Positions 25,658 through 35,650 of a stretch of 64,000 nt of DNA are shown in pieces. Source of the stretch: Parapedobacter koreensis (GTDB lineage Bacteria > Bacteroidota > Bacteroidia > Sphingobacteriales > Sphingobacteriaceae); the NCBI RefSeq assembly GCF_900109365.1, contig NZ_FNZR01000011.1, forward strand, positions 62,001 to 126,000. The letters are read 5' to 3'. The position numbers and the translations under genes were made by a program. Below the pieces are notes generated by a model. That model made no database searches. It saw only the letters and a program-made list of their open reading frames with translations, and was not told where the DNA came from. Positions within the stretch are counted from its first letter, which is position 1; each line of letters opens with the position of its first letter.

Positions 25658-26446
25658 TTAATCTTCAAAGGGTTTTCCAAATGAGGTCACCAGTCCACCG
25701 TCTACATAAATAAGCTGTCCGTTGACGAAATCCGAGGCTGCGGAAGCCAAAAAAATAGCCGCCCCCACCAAATCCTCCGGGGTTCCCCAGCGTCCGGCCG
25801 GCGTGCGACTGACAATGTACCGGTTTAAGGGATTGCTGGGAACGCGATAGGCCGTATTGATTGGCGTAGCAATATAGCCCGGACCGATTCCATTCACCTG
25901 GATGTTATAAGGTGCCCATTCGGTAGCTAAATTGCGGGTGAGCATCTTCAACCCGCCTTTTGCAGCGGCATAGGCCGATACCGTATCGCGGCCAAGCTCG
26001 CTCATCAACGAGCAGATGTTGATGATTTTCCCCTGCTTCCGGTTGATCATGAACTTGCCCACATGTTTTGACAAGAGGAACGGCGCCGTAAGGTTGGTTT
26101 GGATGACCGCATTCCAGTCCGGCTCCTCCAGATCTTCCGTTGGCACACGTTTGATGATGCCGGCATTATTTACCAAGATGTGTATGGCACCGATGGAAGA
26201 CTCGATATCGGCTACTGCCTTGCGCACCTGCTGTTCATCGGTCACATCAAACGGATAGCCTGCCGCTGCCAGTCCTTCCGCCTGCAACGCCGTAACGACC
26301 TCGTGCACGTTGCGTTCGTTCCGCCCGTTGATAAGCAATTTCGCGCCAGCATGGCCCAATCCTTTGGCGATAGCCAATCCGATACCCTGCGTGCTACCGG
26401 TGATCAGGGCATTTTGGTGTGTTAGATCAAACAATTGTTTACCCAT
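25658..26446 (-). CDS. SDR oxidoreductase, gluconate 5-dehydrogenase-like
   Basis: A 262-residue classical short-chain dehydrogenase. It has the cofactor motif ALITGSTQGIGLAIAKGLG, the structural motif ILVNNAGIIKR, and the catalytic Ser...Tyr-x-x-x-Lys in SAYAAAKGGLKMLTRN. The basic residue in INGRNER after the glycine motif would permit NADPH. Overall it resembles gluconate 5-dehydrogenase and 2-deoxy-gluconate 3-dehydrogenase, enzymes that oxidise or reduce a hydroxyl of a sugar acid. That fits the sugar-acid type MFS carrier next to it. It starts 1 base before the stop region of the ARH gene (26448) and is part of the first SusCD operon. Confidence 0.87.
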   Translation of the reverse strand: MGKQLFDLTHQNALITGSTQGIGLAIAKGLGHAGAKLLINGRNERNVHEVVTALQAEGLAAAGYPFDVTDEQQVRKAVADIESSIGAIHILVNNAGIIKRVPTEDLEEPDWNAVIQTNLTAPFLLSKHVGKFMINRKQGKIINICSLMSELGRDTVSAYAAAKGGLKMLTRNLATEWAPYNIQVNGIGPGYIATPINTAYRVPSNPLNRYIVSRTPAGRWGTPEDLVGAAIFLASAASDFVNGQLIYVDGGLVTSFGKPFED

Positions 26447-26447
26447 A

Positions 26448-27980
26448 TCAGTAAAGTCCTTTCGGGTCTACCCAAACTACCTCGCTGTATACTTCGTTGT
26501 CCGTCAGCCGATGGGCTGGAGCGGTGAAGCCAGCGGCAGTAAATTTCTGCTGCAATGCCGTTAGCGATTTAAAATCACCCCCGTGAAATACGTTGTTCAT
26601 GACTTTCACATAACCGCTCAGCGATTGCTTGGCCGCCGCCCATTCCGATGGGTATTTCTTGCTAATCTCGGGATACAGGTCAAGGCAAACTATGATGTAA
26701 GCAGCCCGCGCCTGCTCTTCTTTGCTCCCTTCCCTGATTTTTGATACCAGCGCTTCTACCGGTTCCCGTTGCAACAACTCACTTTTAAGCGCTTCCTTCG
26801 GCTTGATCAGGATTAAGGGCTTAGGTTCCTCCCGGACAATGTTGTATACAAGTGCCTGGCCGGAAACCGATTTACTGCCCCCATTATTTTCATTGACCAC
26901 CTCAAAGAGGTCGACCAGGCGATCGGCAAAGCTTGTAATCGTTTCGTCCATCGGCATATTATCGCGGGTGGTATTCTGATAACGATCAACAATGCGCCAT
27001 TCGTTGCTCATCAGTTTTCGATAGCCCTCCAATACCCCTACAATCGTCCCAACGGTTGCGGCATTGCAGTCTGCATCCCATCCCATGTTGAAGGCCAGTT
27101 TCAACGTTTCAGCGAAGTCCCCCGCTCCATACAGCAAAGCAGCCAGAATCGCAGCCGTATTCAGTTCCGTACCGTTCATGTCCCGGATTGCGCCCCCTTC
27201 TTGGGTATAGGTATCCCGTATCTGGCGCCTCGCCGCTTGCCAGTCGCCAGGATACTGATGGTGCCATTTCTTGACATTTTCAATAATCTTGAAGGTATTG
27301 CTTTTCGGGTCGATGGCCGCGATGCCGGCCCCGATCACTTCGTTGATGTCCGGAGCCAAAAAAGCTGCCGCAATCATCGCGGTAAACAGTTGGGTCGTTT
27401 GTGCCGGTTCGCCATCAATTGCCACTTGCGTGTAGTTGAGGCCTATCTTGGCGGCCGTCTGCGGCATCGCCGGAGCAAGTAACCCGAAAGTCTCGCATAA
27501 AAACTGACCGGAGACATTGAAATCAGCCCACGGATTCAACAATACATTTCCCGTATACGGCGGATCGATATTCAAATCCATCAAGTGCCTTGCATACCGA
27601 TTTGAACACCAAATCCGCCGGTTGATTCGATCTTTCCATAATAATTCGATATCATCGTAAGGCAAGAAGACATTCCTTTTCTTTTGCATCTCGAGGATAT
27701 ACACCCATTCAAAGTCGGTGTCGTCGTCTGTTTGGGCACCTTCCAGGAGTTGTGGCACGTAATTCTTTACTTGGCCCGGCTCCTTCTCATACTTAAATTC
27801 ATGGGGCAACCCATTTAAGTTGCCCAGAATCTGTCCCAGCAAACCGCCCCTTATTTTATCAACGACGGTCTCGACAGGCAGTTGCAGGGTTTCCGGCTTT
27901 TGGGCTGTTTGGGCGTATACAGCATATTGCTGCACCACGAAAAATAAAACAGCCAGGTAAATCATCATTCTTTTCATCAT
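26448..27980 (-). CDS. Exported ADP-ribosylglycohydrolase-fold protein (ARH 1)
   Basis: A 510-residue protein with an N-terminal signal peptide (MIYLAVLFFVVQQYAVYAQ). The ARH/DraG fold is shown by DKIRGGLLGQILGNLNGLPHE, the first metal-binding motif AQTDDDTDFEWVYIL (DDDTD) and the second metal-binding motif NMGWDADCNAATVG (DxDxxxA) about 210 residues later. A C-terminal helical part of about 130 residues follows. Cytoplasmic relatives remove ADP-ribose from proteins, but this one is exported and sits directly after SusD in a nutrient-uptake operon. I infer a role as a ribosidase or similar glycosidase acting on the imported substrate in the periplasm. Two more members lie at 39998-43659. Confidence 0.85.
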   Translation of the reverse strand: MMKRMMIYLAVLFFVVQQYAVYAQTAQKPETLQLPVETVVDKIRGGLLGQILGNLNGLPHEFKYEKEPGQVKNYVPQLLEGAQTDDDTDFEWVYILEMQKKRNVFLPYDDIELLWKDRINRRIWCSNRYARHLMDLNIDPPYTGNVLLNPWADFNVSGQFLCETFGLLAPAMPQTAAKIGLNYTQVAIDGEPAQTTQLFTAMIAAAFLAPDINEVIGAGIAAIDPKSNTFKIIENVKKWHHQYPGDWQAARRQIRDTYTQEGGAIRDMNGTELNTAAILAALLYGAGDFAETLKLAFNMGWDADCNAATVGTIVGVLEGYRKLMSNEWRIVDRYQNTTRDNMPMDETITSFADRLVDLFEVVNENNGGSKSVSGQALVYNIVREEPKPLILIKPKEALKSELLQREPVEALVSKIREGSKEEQARAAYIIVCLDLYPEISKKYPSEWAAAKQSLSGYVKVMNNVFHGGDFKSLTALQQKFTAAGFTAPAHRLTDNEVYSEVVWVDPKGLY

Positions 27981-28007
27981 TTCTGCTATTTAATGGTGTA
28001 TAATTTG

Positions 28008-29675
28008 TCACTGATATCCTTCGTTTTGCGGAAATTCGGTATCCGTGCGATCAATCTGATCTTGTGGGATAGGCCGCAGGGCATGAAAAGGCTGGATGTT
28101 GTTTGCCGCGTCCGGGTTGTACATCCGGACCCGCTCAACCAGTTTTCCCGTGCGGACCAAATCAAGCCAGCGCATCATCTCGCCCAACAGTTCGCGCGCA
28201 CGCTCGTCCAAGATAAAATCGATATCCACTTGATCCGCGCGGACCTCCATTTCCAATTGGTTGGCCAACGTCTCGTCCGGTGTATTGCCCTTCTTTGCTG
28301 CCCGGCGGCGCACGGCATTGACATATGCCACAGCTTCCTCGGGCTTATTGTCCATCACCAGCGCTTCCGCCGCAAGTAGGTACGTTTCCGCCAACCGGAA
28401 AACAATGAAATCCCTGGAGCCGCGCATTTCCTGAGGATCAGGGCGATCGGGATCCAAAAATTTGGTCAGCGTAGGATAGACCCGCTCGTTCTGCCGACTT
28501 GGTGGGAATACGTTATAGTTTACGCGGCTCAATTCAGCTGCGCTCCATTCCCTATCCGACACAAAAACGGCGGTATCCCCTGTATTTAATGTCACCTGCC
28601 TTCCGTTTATCGTATAAGTGCCCGGCCTATTGGCATAAAAGACGCGTTTGAAGCTCTTGTCATAGCGATCATCCAATGTGCGGTCAAACAATTGCTCCAG
28701 TGTAAACCGCGTGGGCCGGAATCGTGCCCATGGTCTTCCATTTTCGATATCGCGCTGCATGCCGGGCAAATCGTCATACTTCATTAAAAAATACGTGTGC
28801 AACGTGTTCCCGCCGTCGCAGCACGCTGTTTGTCCTGCAGTGATAAAATTTTTGCTGTTTTGGATAGACCAGATGACCTCTGCATTCTTCTCCCCCTCGC
28901 CTTGTTCAAAAACGTCGGCAAAATCGTCCAGCAGTCCAAAATTATAATTATCAATCACGCTGCTGGCGTAGTTAGCGGCATTTGCATAATCATCCGGCTG
29001 CTGGGCTGCCGTGCTGGCTTTGGTCAGGTAAACTTTGGCAAGCAAGTGTTCGGTCGCGGGCTTGGTGGCACGCCCATAATCCGAAGCAACGGCTGGCAAT
29101 CGCTCCAATGCAAAGGCCAGATCGGCGATGATAGCGGCATAAATATCCCCAACGGGCGCGCGCGTTGCCGCAGTTTGGACGCCCTGCACTTCCTCCAGGG
29201 TCAGATGCACGGGGCCAAATAGCTGGACAAGCAAGAAATAATATTGGGCACGTAAAAACCGCACCTCCGCCAGCCGGATGTCTTTAAGATCGTCAGCCAG
29301 CCCCGTTACCTCCGGCGCGCGGCTAATCACCGCATTGCACGTGTTAATGGCGATATACAGGTTATTCCAAAGTGAATTGACGACGCCGTTTCTGGGGTTC
29401 AGCCCAAAATCGTAAAAATTGAAGCTTTTCAGCCCGCCGTCAAAGCCGTTTGTAAACTCATCCGTTCCAAACACTGTCACCGTAGCCCCATTCTCGTCTA
29501 TCCCATAAAACGACCTCAAAAAACTATAGGATGCATTTACACCTTCGAGCCATCCACCGGCCGTACCGAGGTGGTTGTCTGTAATCTGTGACCGCACATC
29601 CTCTTCCAATAGCTTACTGCAGGAAAAAAATGAGGCAATCACCAAGGTAAGTATAAAACAGTTAACCGTTTTCAT
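28008..29675 (-). CDS. SusD/RagB-family substrate-binding lipoprotein
   Basis: A 555-residue surface lipoprotein with signal FILTLVIASFFSC (lipobox FFSC). It shows the SusD pattern: an N-terminal TPR-like helical part (LRAQYYFLLVQLFGPVHL), NAEVIWSIQNSKNF in the middle, the C-terminal RLAETYLLAAEALV and YVNAVRRRAAKKG repeats, FILDERARELLGEMMRWLDLVRTGK, and the ending PFHALRPIPQDQIDR. It binds the nutrient above the SusC pore. It follows SusC by 11 bases and precedes ARH 1 by 27 bases, so they form one operon. Confidence 0.93.
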   Translation of the reverse strand: MKTVNCFILTLVIASFFSCSKLLEEDVRSQITDNHLGTAGGWLEGVNASYSFLRSFYGIDENGATVTVFGTDEFTNGFDGGLKSFNFYDFGLNPRNGVVNSLWNNLYIAINTCNAVISRAPEVTGLADDLKDIRLAEVRFLRAQYYFLLVQLFGPVHLTLEEVQGVQTAATRAPVGDIYAAIIADLAFALERLPAVASDYGRATKPATEHLLAKVYLTKASTAAQQPDDYANAANYASSVIDNYNFGLLDDFADVFEQGEGEKNAEVIWSIQNSKNFITAGQTACCDGGNTLHTYFLMKYDDLPGMQRDIENGRPWARFRPTRFTLEQLFDRTLDDRYDKSFKRVFYANRPGTYTINGRQVTLNTGDTAVFVSDREWSAAELSRVNYNVFPPSRQNERVYPTLTKFLDPDRPDPQEMRGSRDFIVFRLAETYLLAAEALVMDNKPEEAVAYVNAVRRRAAKKGNTPDETLANQLEMEVRADQVDIDFILDERARELLGEMMRWLDLVRTGKLVERVRMYNPDAANNIQPFHALRPIPQDQIDRTDTEFPQNEGYQ

Positions 29676-29686
29676 ATTGCAATGGA

Positions 29687-32600
29687 TTAAAATCTAACGT
29701 TCAGCCCAGCCAAAAAAACGCGGCTTGGCGGTGTACTATTTGTGGGGGTTTCCGGGTCAAGACCATTATATTGGGATACGTATTCGGAGAAAACCAGTGG
29801 ATTCTGTGCGCTCACATAAATCCACAGGGATTGAGCCCCGATGCTACGGGCGACATGCCCGGAAAAATTATAGCCCAGGTTGATGTTCCTTATTTTCACA
29901 AAGGATCCGCTAAAATAACGGAGTGTAGAGCCGAAATATGGCGTCTCCAAATTGGAATTGGGCTGCGGGAATGCATTCGTCGGGTTATTCGTTGTCCAAT
30001 AATCCAATCGGTACTGGTTCACCCGCCCGGATAAGAACCTAAACGTCCCGTATTCGGTACTCTGGATCATGCCCCCTAGCCGGGCAAACGCAAAAATTGA
30101 CAAATCAAATCCTTTGTAGCGAAATCGGTTTGTCAGGCCACCCGACAATTTTGGAATGTCACTTCCCAATATTTGCCGATCATCGGGATCAATCACACCA
30201 TTCCCATTGACATCCTTTACTTTGATGCCTCCCACTATCGAGCTGTATTGCTCGGCTTCCGCTTCTTGTCCCTGCTGCCAGATACCTTCCTTGACGTAAT
30301 CGTAATAGACCACCGCGGGTTGCCCAATGAATCTCAAATTCCCTATGTCATCCACCTTCCCCTGTGAAAGTTCAAGGATCTGCTCCTGATTGGTGTAGAG
30401 GTTCAAATCGGTTGTCCATTCAAACCCCTGCTCATCCGGGGATACGATATTCAGTGAAGAAAGGGACACTTCCAATCCCCTGTTCCGTTTCACACCGACA
30501 TTGGACAGTATCGAACTGTATCCGCTCGTTATCGGCAAAACCCGCGGAAGCAGCAGATCCGTAGTCCGCGATTGGTATACCTCGATGGCTCCGGTAATCC
30601 GGTTATTCCACAGTCCAAAATCCAATCCGATATTCAGCGACGCCGTGGTTTCCCATTTCAGCCCATCATTCCTGATGGACGATGGCCGATAGCCAAATGC
30701 CGAACTGCCATCAAAATCGTAAACCGTCCGGGAAACCAATCCCTGCGTTTGGTAGGGCATGATGCCTTCGTTGCCGGTCTCCCCATAGCTTAGCCTCAGT
30801 TTCAAATTGGAAAAAAGGTTGCTTTCCTGCAAAAATTGTTCGTTCTTCAAATTCCAGCCAAGCGCAAAGGATGGAAAATACCCCCATTTATTACCCGTGG
30901 AGAATTTCGAGGACCCATCCACACGTCCTGTCAATGTCAGCAAAAAGCGCTGGTCAAAAATGTAATTGATCCTGGCCATATAAGAAAGGATGGTCCACTT
31001 TTGGTAATCACTCCCCACAGCGTTGATAATAGAAGCCGCCCCAAGATTATAGTATTCCAACGATTCCACGGGCAAGCCCAGCACATTGATGGTCGTGCCT
31101 TCCTGCTGCAACGATTGCACGCTGTATAGGCCGGTCACATCCAGTTGGTGCTTCTCACCGATGGTTTTTTGGTAGGTGAGGATGTTTTCCCAGGCGTATT
31201 GAAAAGCAAAATTCTCGGCATTATTGGCGGCCGGATCGCCTCCTTGCCGAACATTGGTGAGGCTACCGCGAAAATCACCTTTTCGATCCTGACGCAAGTC
31301 CGGGCCGAAATTCATCCGGAATTTCAACCCGTCGAACACTTCGGCTTCACCGTATATGCTGCTGAATAAGCGCACTACCTTGGATTTGTTAATGACAGAA
31401 CCCGGTACGATTTCCAATAGCGGATTTGTGCGTAGTCCATCGCTCGTTGGGCGAAAGATGAGATTTCCGTTTTCGTCATAGGGCACCCCGAGTGGATTTT
31501 CCGTCAAGGTGCCAAAATCTGCTCCGGCATTGTACGGGTTGACGTCCTCCCCATTCCGCTCACTGTACGAACCTAATGTAGACATGCCTACTTTTACGCG
31601 CTGGCCTATCTTTTGGTCTACATTAAGCCGCGTCGTATAGCGGGTGAAATCCTGTCCTTTGATAATGCCTACATCATTGAAGTACCCAAGCGATATATTG
31701 AAATTGGTATTTTCGGTGCCGCCCGATACACTTAGCCCGTGGTTCTGCATCGATCCGTCGTTGATCATCAGGCGCTGCCAGTCGGTCGATCGGCCCTCGG
31801 CTATCGACTGAAGTTCAACCGCGTCAAATATCCCCGAATTCACGTCGGCATTGGGATCCTCGTCATCGTATAAGGGCCTGCCCGTCACGGGGCTGATCAC
31901 CGCCCGCCTTGACTCCCTTTTATACTCGGCAAATTCCTCACCGTTCATCAGATCTGCATACCGCATGATATTCGAAACCCCGTAATAAGCATCATAGTTG
32001 ATGTTTGTACGTCCGACTTTCCCCCGTTTGGTCGTGACCAAAACGACACCGTTGGCGCCTCTTGATCCATATATTGCGGTTGCGGATGCATCTTTCAACA
32101 CGTCGATGGACTCGATGTCATCCGGGTTGATATCATTGAATCCACCCGATATGGGTATGCCATCTACCACATATAAGGGATCGTTTCCTGCATTGAACGA
32201 TCTCCGCCCCCTCACCCGCACCGTGACACCCGCGCCGGGCTTGTTCCCTGCATGTACAACGTCTACCCCCGCTGCCCGTCCTTGCAACATCTGCGGGGCG
32301 CTTGTCGCGGGAACCTCGCGGAGTGCCTGTGTGGAGATGGACGTTATGGCTCCCGTGATGTCCTGTTTCTTTTGTGTACCATAGCCCACCACGACTACTT
32401 CATCCAGGCTCCCTTCCACCAATTCCAACTGGATGTTTACCGTACTGGCCTCCCCTACGACCACATCCTGCTGTCGATAGCCGACATAGGTAAAAAGCAG
32501 GGTATCTCCTGCGGCAGCGTCTATCGCAAACATGCCCGATTCGTCCGTAGTTGTGCCCCTTTCTGTGCCCTTTACCATCACGGATACACCATTCAGTGCA

Positions 32601-32713
32601 GCTTGGTCCCCCATTGAGGTCACCTTGCCGGAAATCCGCTTACCTTGTCCCAAAGCCGCCAAACACCATGGAAGAAAAGTGAACAACACAATGAAATGTC
32701 TAATTTTCTTCAT
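29687..32713 (-). CDS. SusC/RagA-family TonB-dependent outer-membrane transporter
   Basis: A 1008-residue protein. It has a signal peptide (FIVLFTFLPWCLAALGQG), then a carboxypeptidase-regulatory-like domain (RISGKVTSMGDQAALNGVSV), a TonB box region EVVVVGYGTQKKQDITGAI, and the plug with ATAIYGSRGANGVVLVTTKRGK. A 22-stranded barrel ends in PPSRVFLAGLNVRF. With the adjacent SusD it forms a pedal-bin importer for an oligomeric or complex nutrient. It is the first gene of the seven-gene operon that ends with rpiB. The 220-base region upstream holds a short inverted repeat (ACTTGG 32738-32743 with CCAAGT 32756-32761) but no clear consensus promoter, suggesting an activator-dependent promoter. Confidence 0.94.
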   Translation of the reverse strand: MKKIRHFIVLFTFLPWCLAALGQGKRISGKVTSMGDQAALNGVSVMVKGTERGTTTDESGMFAIDAAAGDTLLFTYVGYRQQDVVVGEASTVNIQLELVEGSLDEVVVVGYGTQKKQDITGAITSISTQALREVPATSAPQMLQGRAAGVDVVHAGNKPGAGVTVRVRGRRSFNAGNDPLYVVDGIPISGGFNDINPDDIESIDVLKDASATAIYGSRGANGVVLVTTKRGKVGRTNINYDAYYGVSNIMRYADLMNGEEFAEYKRESRRAVISPVTGRPLYDDEDPNADVNSGIFDAVELQSIAEGRSTDWQRLMINDGSMQNHGLSVSGGTENTNFNISLGYFNDVGIIKGQDFTRYTTRLNVDQKIGQRVKVGMSTLGSYSERNGEDVNPYNAGADFGTLTENPLGVPYDENGNLIFRPTSDGLRTNPLLEIVPGSVINKSKVVRLFSSIYGEAEVFDGLKFRMNFGPDLRQDRKGDFRGSLTNVRQGGDPAANNAENFAFQYAWENILTYQKTIGEKHQLDVTGLYSVQSLQQEGTTINVLGLPVESLEYYNLGAASIINAVGSDYQKWTILSYMARINYIFDQRFLLTLTGRVDGSSKFSTGNKWGYFPSFALGWNLKNEQFLQESNLFSNLKLRLSYGETGNEGIMPYQTQGLVSRTVYDFDGSSAFGYRPSSIRNDGLKWETTASLNIGLDFGLWNNRITGAIEVYQSRTTDLLLPRVLPITSGYSSILSNVGVKRNRGLEVSLSSLNIVSPDEQGFEWTTDLNLYTNQEQILELSQGKVDDIGNLRFIGQPAVVYYDYVKEGIWQQGQEAEAEQYSSIVGGIKVKDVNGNGVIDPDDRQILGSDIPKLSGGLTNRFRYKGFDLSIFAFARLGGMIQSTEYGTFRFLSGRVNQYRLDYWTTNNPTNAFPQPNSNLETPYFGSTLRYFSGSFVKIRNINLGYNFSGHVARSIGAQSLWIYVSAQNPLVFSEYVSQYNGLDPETPTNSTPPSRVFLAGLNVRF

Positions 32714-32933
32714 TTTTAAATTACTTTTGGTTATATAACTTGGTTAATAAATCCCCCAAGTACAACTTAGGTACTCGATGATTTACAGGCACTAAGGTAT
32801 TGCCAAAACCCTGCGTTGGCTACAAGTATTCTGTTTAATGCTTAAATTATTTTGACAGTATTACCTGCAAAATAATTCACCTGACGAGCAAAATACTTTA
32901 ACTCTATCGGCAAGGCAACGAAAAAGTATGGAA

Positions 32934-33809
32934 TCAGCTCAATGCCAGGTGCTGCCGCTGGTATTGGCTGGGGGTCACACCGATGATCCGTCTAAACTGG
33001 CCATTGAAATGGGTAAAATTGTTGAAGCCCACCTCAAAGCAGATTTGCGAGATGGGCAATTTATTATCCATCAATAATTTACAGGCATTCCCAATTTTGA
33101 TCTCGTTCAAAAACTGGGTATACGTCTTGTTGGAATGCTGTTTGAAATAGCGGCAGAAGGCTGATGGGCTCATGTTGGCAATGGCCGAAACTTCTTCCAA
33201 AGAAGGATTATGTACATAGCGGTTGATAATATATTGATAGACATCATTCATCCGTTTGCATTCATCTTCCTCCACTGGCAACACGAATCCGCGGCTGGAG
33301 AGTAGCTCATATTCTTTTGAATTGGCCATTGCCTGCAAAATGGACAGCAAATCAATCAATTTGGCCAGGCTATCCTTGTGGTCGTCCAACCGTTTGATTT
33401 GCCGTTCCAATTCTATTTTGGATTTGCCAGTGAATTTGATTCCCCGTTTTGAATTGGTGAATAATTTCTTCAATTGCACATTCTTGGGAAGCTCCCAAAA
33501 TTCCTTCCCCAAAAAATCTTCTTTGAAATAAACGACAATGGCTTGGGCTGCCGAGGCAGATACCGGCTGATAGAAACTCCGGTCATTCTGGTAAAAATGA
33601 GGGATATCCCTACCATAAAACACGAGGTCCCCGGCCTGAAACCGTTCCATGCTATCCCCTACAAACCGGATCCCCGTTCCTTTGAGCACCAGCATGATTT
33701 CACACTCCGGGTGAAAATGCAACGCCGGGAAAAAGTGGGGCTCGCATACCTTCATCAATTGAAACACATCCTGCTGCTCCTTATTGATAATTTTCAATAG
33801 CGCCTTCAT
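32934..33809 (-). CDS. AraC-family regulator with N-terminal cupin (1)
   Basis: A 291-residue regulator. The N-terminal cupin-type sensor (FPALHFHPECEIMLVLKGTGIRF, shown in part by HFHPECEIMLV) would bind a small sugar or sugar acid. The C-terminal AraC/XylS double helix-turn-helix includes LEEVSAIANMSPSAFCRYFK and ISQICFEVGFNNFTHFNGQF, ending in GVTPSQYQRQH. It is cytoplasmic. It lies between SusC 1 (same strand, 220 bases downstream) and a divergent paralogue at 33903. The natural targets are the SusC 1 operon and/or the sugar-acid cassette. The LVGDSMERFQAGDLVFYG-type strand is shared with the paralogue, so the two arose by duplication. Confidence 0.9.
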   Translation of the reverse strand: MKALLKIINKEQQDVFQLMKVCEPHFFPALHFHPECEIMLVLKGTGIRFVGDSMERFQAGDLVFYGRDIPHFYQNDRSFYQPVSASAAQAIVVYFKEDFLGKEFWELPKNVQLKKLFTNSKRGIKFTGKSKIELERQIKRLDDHKDSLAKLIDLLSILQAMANSKEYELLSSRGFVLPVEEDECKRMNDVYQYIINRYVHNPSLEEVSAIANMSPSAFCRYFKQHSNKTYTQFLNEIKIGNACKLLMDNKLPISQICFEVGFNNFTHFNGQFRRIIGVTPSQYQRQHLALS

Positions 33810-33871
33810 CTTCTTGCATTTCTATGTTGCTTGTTATGCCTGTGGTCTATAACAAGGTTTATAATTTAATG

Positions 33872-33889
33872 TAAATTTGGTAAAATTTA
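33872..33889 (+). promoter_or_regulatory. -7 element inside a palindrome before the second AraC gene
   Basis: TAAATTTG (33872-33879) fits the TAnnTTTG -7 pattern and lies 23 bases before the GTG start of the plus-strand AraC gene. It is half of a perfect inverted repeat TAAATTT-GGTA-AAATTTA (33872-33889), which could serve as an operator for either of the two divergent regulators. No TTG at -33 is present. Confidence 0.4.
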
Positions 33890-33902
33890 TCAGCAAAACA
33901 AA

Positions 33903-34781
33903 GTGAAGCCCATTCTCCGAAAAATCGATACCGGCGCGGACTATTCCTTCAGTATCCGTGAGGATATCCATCCGTATCTCTATAACCACTGGCACTATCA
34001 CCCCGAAATCGAGCTTACCTTCATCCGCAAGGGGAAAGGTATCCGATTGGTTGGCGATAGCATGCAACCTTTTGAAGACGGCGATCTGGTTTTATTGGGC
34101 ACCAATATTCCCCACCTATGGCGCAGCGACGCCAGCTACTTCGAACAGTCATCGGGCCTTACCATTGAAGCGATTGCTATCCATTTTAAGTCCGATTTTT
34201 GGGGGGATACGTTTTTAGCTTTACCTGAAATGGCGCCCATAAAAAGACTGATGGAAAATGCGCAACGCGGGATAAAACTCTTGGGTAGTACCCATAGCCT
34301 AATAACAAACAGGATGGAAGGTATCATCCACGCGCAGGGTGCCGCACGTATTGAGCAGCTCTTGCATATCCTCAATCTTATCGCTTCTTCCCAAGAAATC
34401 GAGTTGCTATCGAGTGCCGGGTTTGTCCACACGTTCAATGCCAATAATACCGACCGCATCGACCAGATATTCAACTACACATTTACCCATTTCAAAGAAC
34501 CGTTGTCCATCGAACAAGTTGCGTCGGCCGTCAACCTCAGTCCGCATTCGTTTTGCCGGTACTTCAAAACCCGTACCTTGAAAACGTATTGGCAATTCTT
34601 GCTGGAAATACGCATTGGCTACGCGTGCAGGCTATTGATAGCAGATCGGCACAACATCTCACAAGTCGCTTTCGAATCCGGGTTTAGCAACCTCTCCAAC
34701 TTCAACCGCCAGTTTAGAAGCATCATGCAGATGACTCCCCAGCAATACGTGAAAACCTATCGGACAACCCCTCAATTATAG
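33903..34781 (+). CDS. AraC-family regulator with N-terminal cupin (2)
   Basis: A 292-residue paralogue of the divergent regulator, starting at GTG 33903. The cupin sensor part has [21 protein letters not shown], given here by its core [11 protein letters not shown], and [19 protein letters not shown]. The DNA-binding part contains [19 protein letters not shown] and [20 protein letters not shown], ending in [11 protein letters not shown]. Because the two regulators are divergent and alike, they may answer to related ligands, one for each neighbouring catabolic unit. Its 3' end overlaps the convergent FAH-family gene by 10 bases. Confidence 0.9.
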   Translation: MKPILRKIDTGADYSFSIREDIHPYLYNHWHYHPEIELTFIRKGKGIRLVGDSMQPFEDGDLVLLGTNIPHLWRSDASYFEQSSGLTIEAIAIHFKSDFWGDTFLALPEMAPIKRLMENAQRGIKLLGSTHSLITNRMEGIIHAQGAARIEQLLHILNLIASSQEIELLSSAGFVHTFNANNTDRIDQIFNYTFTHFKEPLSIEQVASAVNLSPHSFCRYFKTRTLKTYWQFLLEIRIGYACRLLIADRHNISQVAFESGFSNLSNFNRQFRSIMQMTPQQYVKTYRTTPQL

Positions 34782-35623
34782 GCCACGGTGTTGCTCAACG
34801 TGCCGATGGGGCCTATCGTGATGTTCACGGTATCCCCTACCTGCAAGGTAAAGTCATCAGCAGGCACTAAGCATGTACCTGTCATCAGGAAACTGCCATG
34901 GTCGAACGTGCATTCACGGTATAAATATGCTGCCAGTTCGCTGAGCGACCGTTTTATCCGGCTGATGGCCACCGAGTCCTGGAACATCAGCTGTCCATTG
35001 CGGACAATAGCCATCTCGATGATCGTGTCGGAACCAATGGGTGATTCAGGAATATAGAGGCATGGCCCCAATGCCGCACTACGGTCGTACACCTTGGCTT
35101 GGGGAAGGTACAACGCGTTTTCGCCCTCGATACTCCGCGAGCTCATGTCGTTTCCCACGGTGTAGCCTTGGATGCTCCCGGATGAGTTGATAAAAAGGGT
35201 CAGTTCCGGCTCCGGTACATCCCACGCGGAATCCTTGCGAATGCTTACCCGCTGCCCATGCCCGGCTACCCGATGGGGCAATGCCTTGAAAAACAACTCC
35301 GGCCGCTCCGCATGGTACACTCGGTCATATAAATCGGCTCCTCCCGAATCTTTCGCTTCCTCCATACGGGCCTCCATGCTCCGTAAATAAGTCACTCCCG
35401 CAGCCCATACTTCCTGATTGCCAATAGGCGGCAGCAATTCATTGGCTATCCATGCCAACGCCGTTGCTTCGGGAATGGGATCAAACAGGCTCAATTGCTT
35501 GCGAAGATAGGGATGTAGCCCATCCCGGTTAACGAGTTCGTCCCAGTCTTGACGAACCAGGTGGTAGCGGTCGTCCGCATGGAGAACATGGCCTTGTGTT
35601 GTTTTATACAATTTCATATGCAT
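34772..35623 (-). CDS. FAH-family 2-keto-3-deoxy-aldonate dehydratase candidate
   Basis: A 283-residue fumarylacetoacetate hydrolase-fold protein. The metal site carboxylates lie in [16 protein letters not shown] and in the preceding [13 protein letters not shown] region; [18 protein letters not shown] is the usual FAH core. [19 protein letters not shown] is characteristic of the branch containing 2-keto-3-deoxy-D-arabinonate dehydratase. In context (an aldonate dehydratase and a semialdehyde-type dehydrogenase just upstream on the same strand) the likely reaction is 2-keto-3-deoxy-pentonate to 2-oxoglutarate semialdehyde, step four of a Weimberg-type route. It is the last gene of that cassette. 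The start may be 35623 or the Met two codons later. Confidence 0.8.
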   Translation of the reverse strand: MHMKLYKTTQGHVLHADDRYHLVRQDWDELVNRDGLHPYLRKQLSLFDPIPEATALAWIANELLPPIGNQEVWAAGVTYLRSMEARMEEAKDSGGADLYDRVYHAERPELFFKALPHRVAGHGQRVSIRKDSAWDVPEPELTLFINSSGSIQGYTVGNDMSSRSIEGENALYLPQAKVYDRSAALGPCLYIPESPIGSDTIIEMAIVRNGQLMFQDSVAISRIKRSLSELAAYLYRECTFDHGSFLMTGTCLVPADDFTLQVGDTVNITIGPIGTLSNTVAYN

Positions 35624-35650
35624 ATAATTGATTGGTTGCTAAGTTAATCA

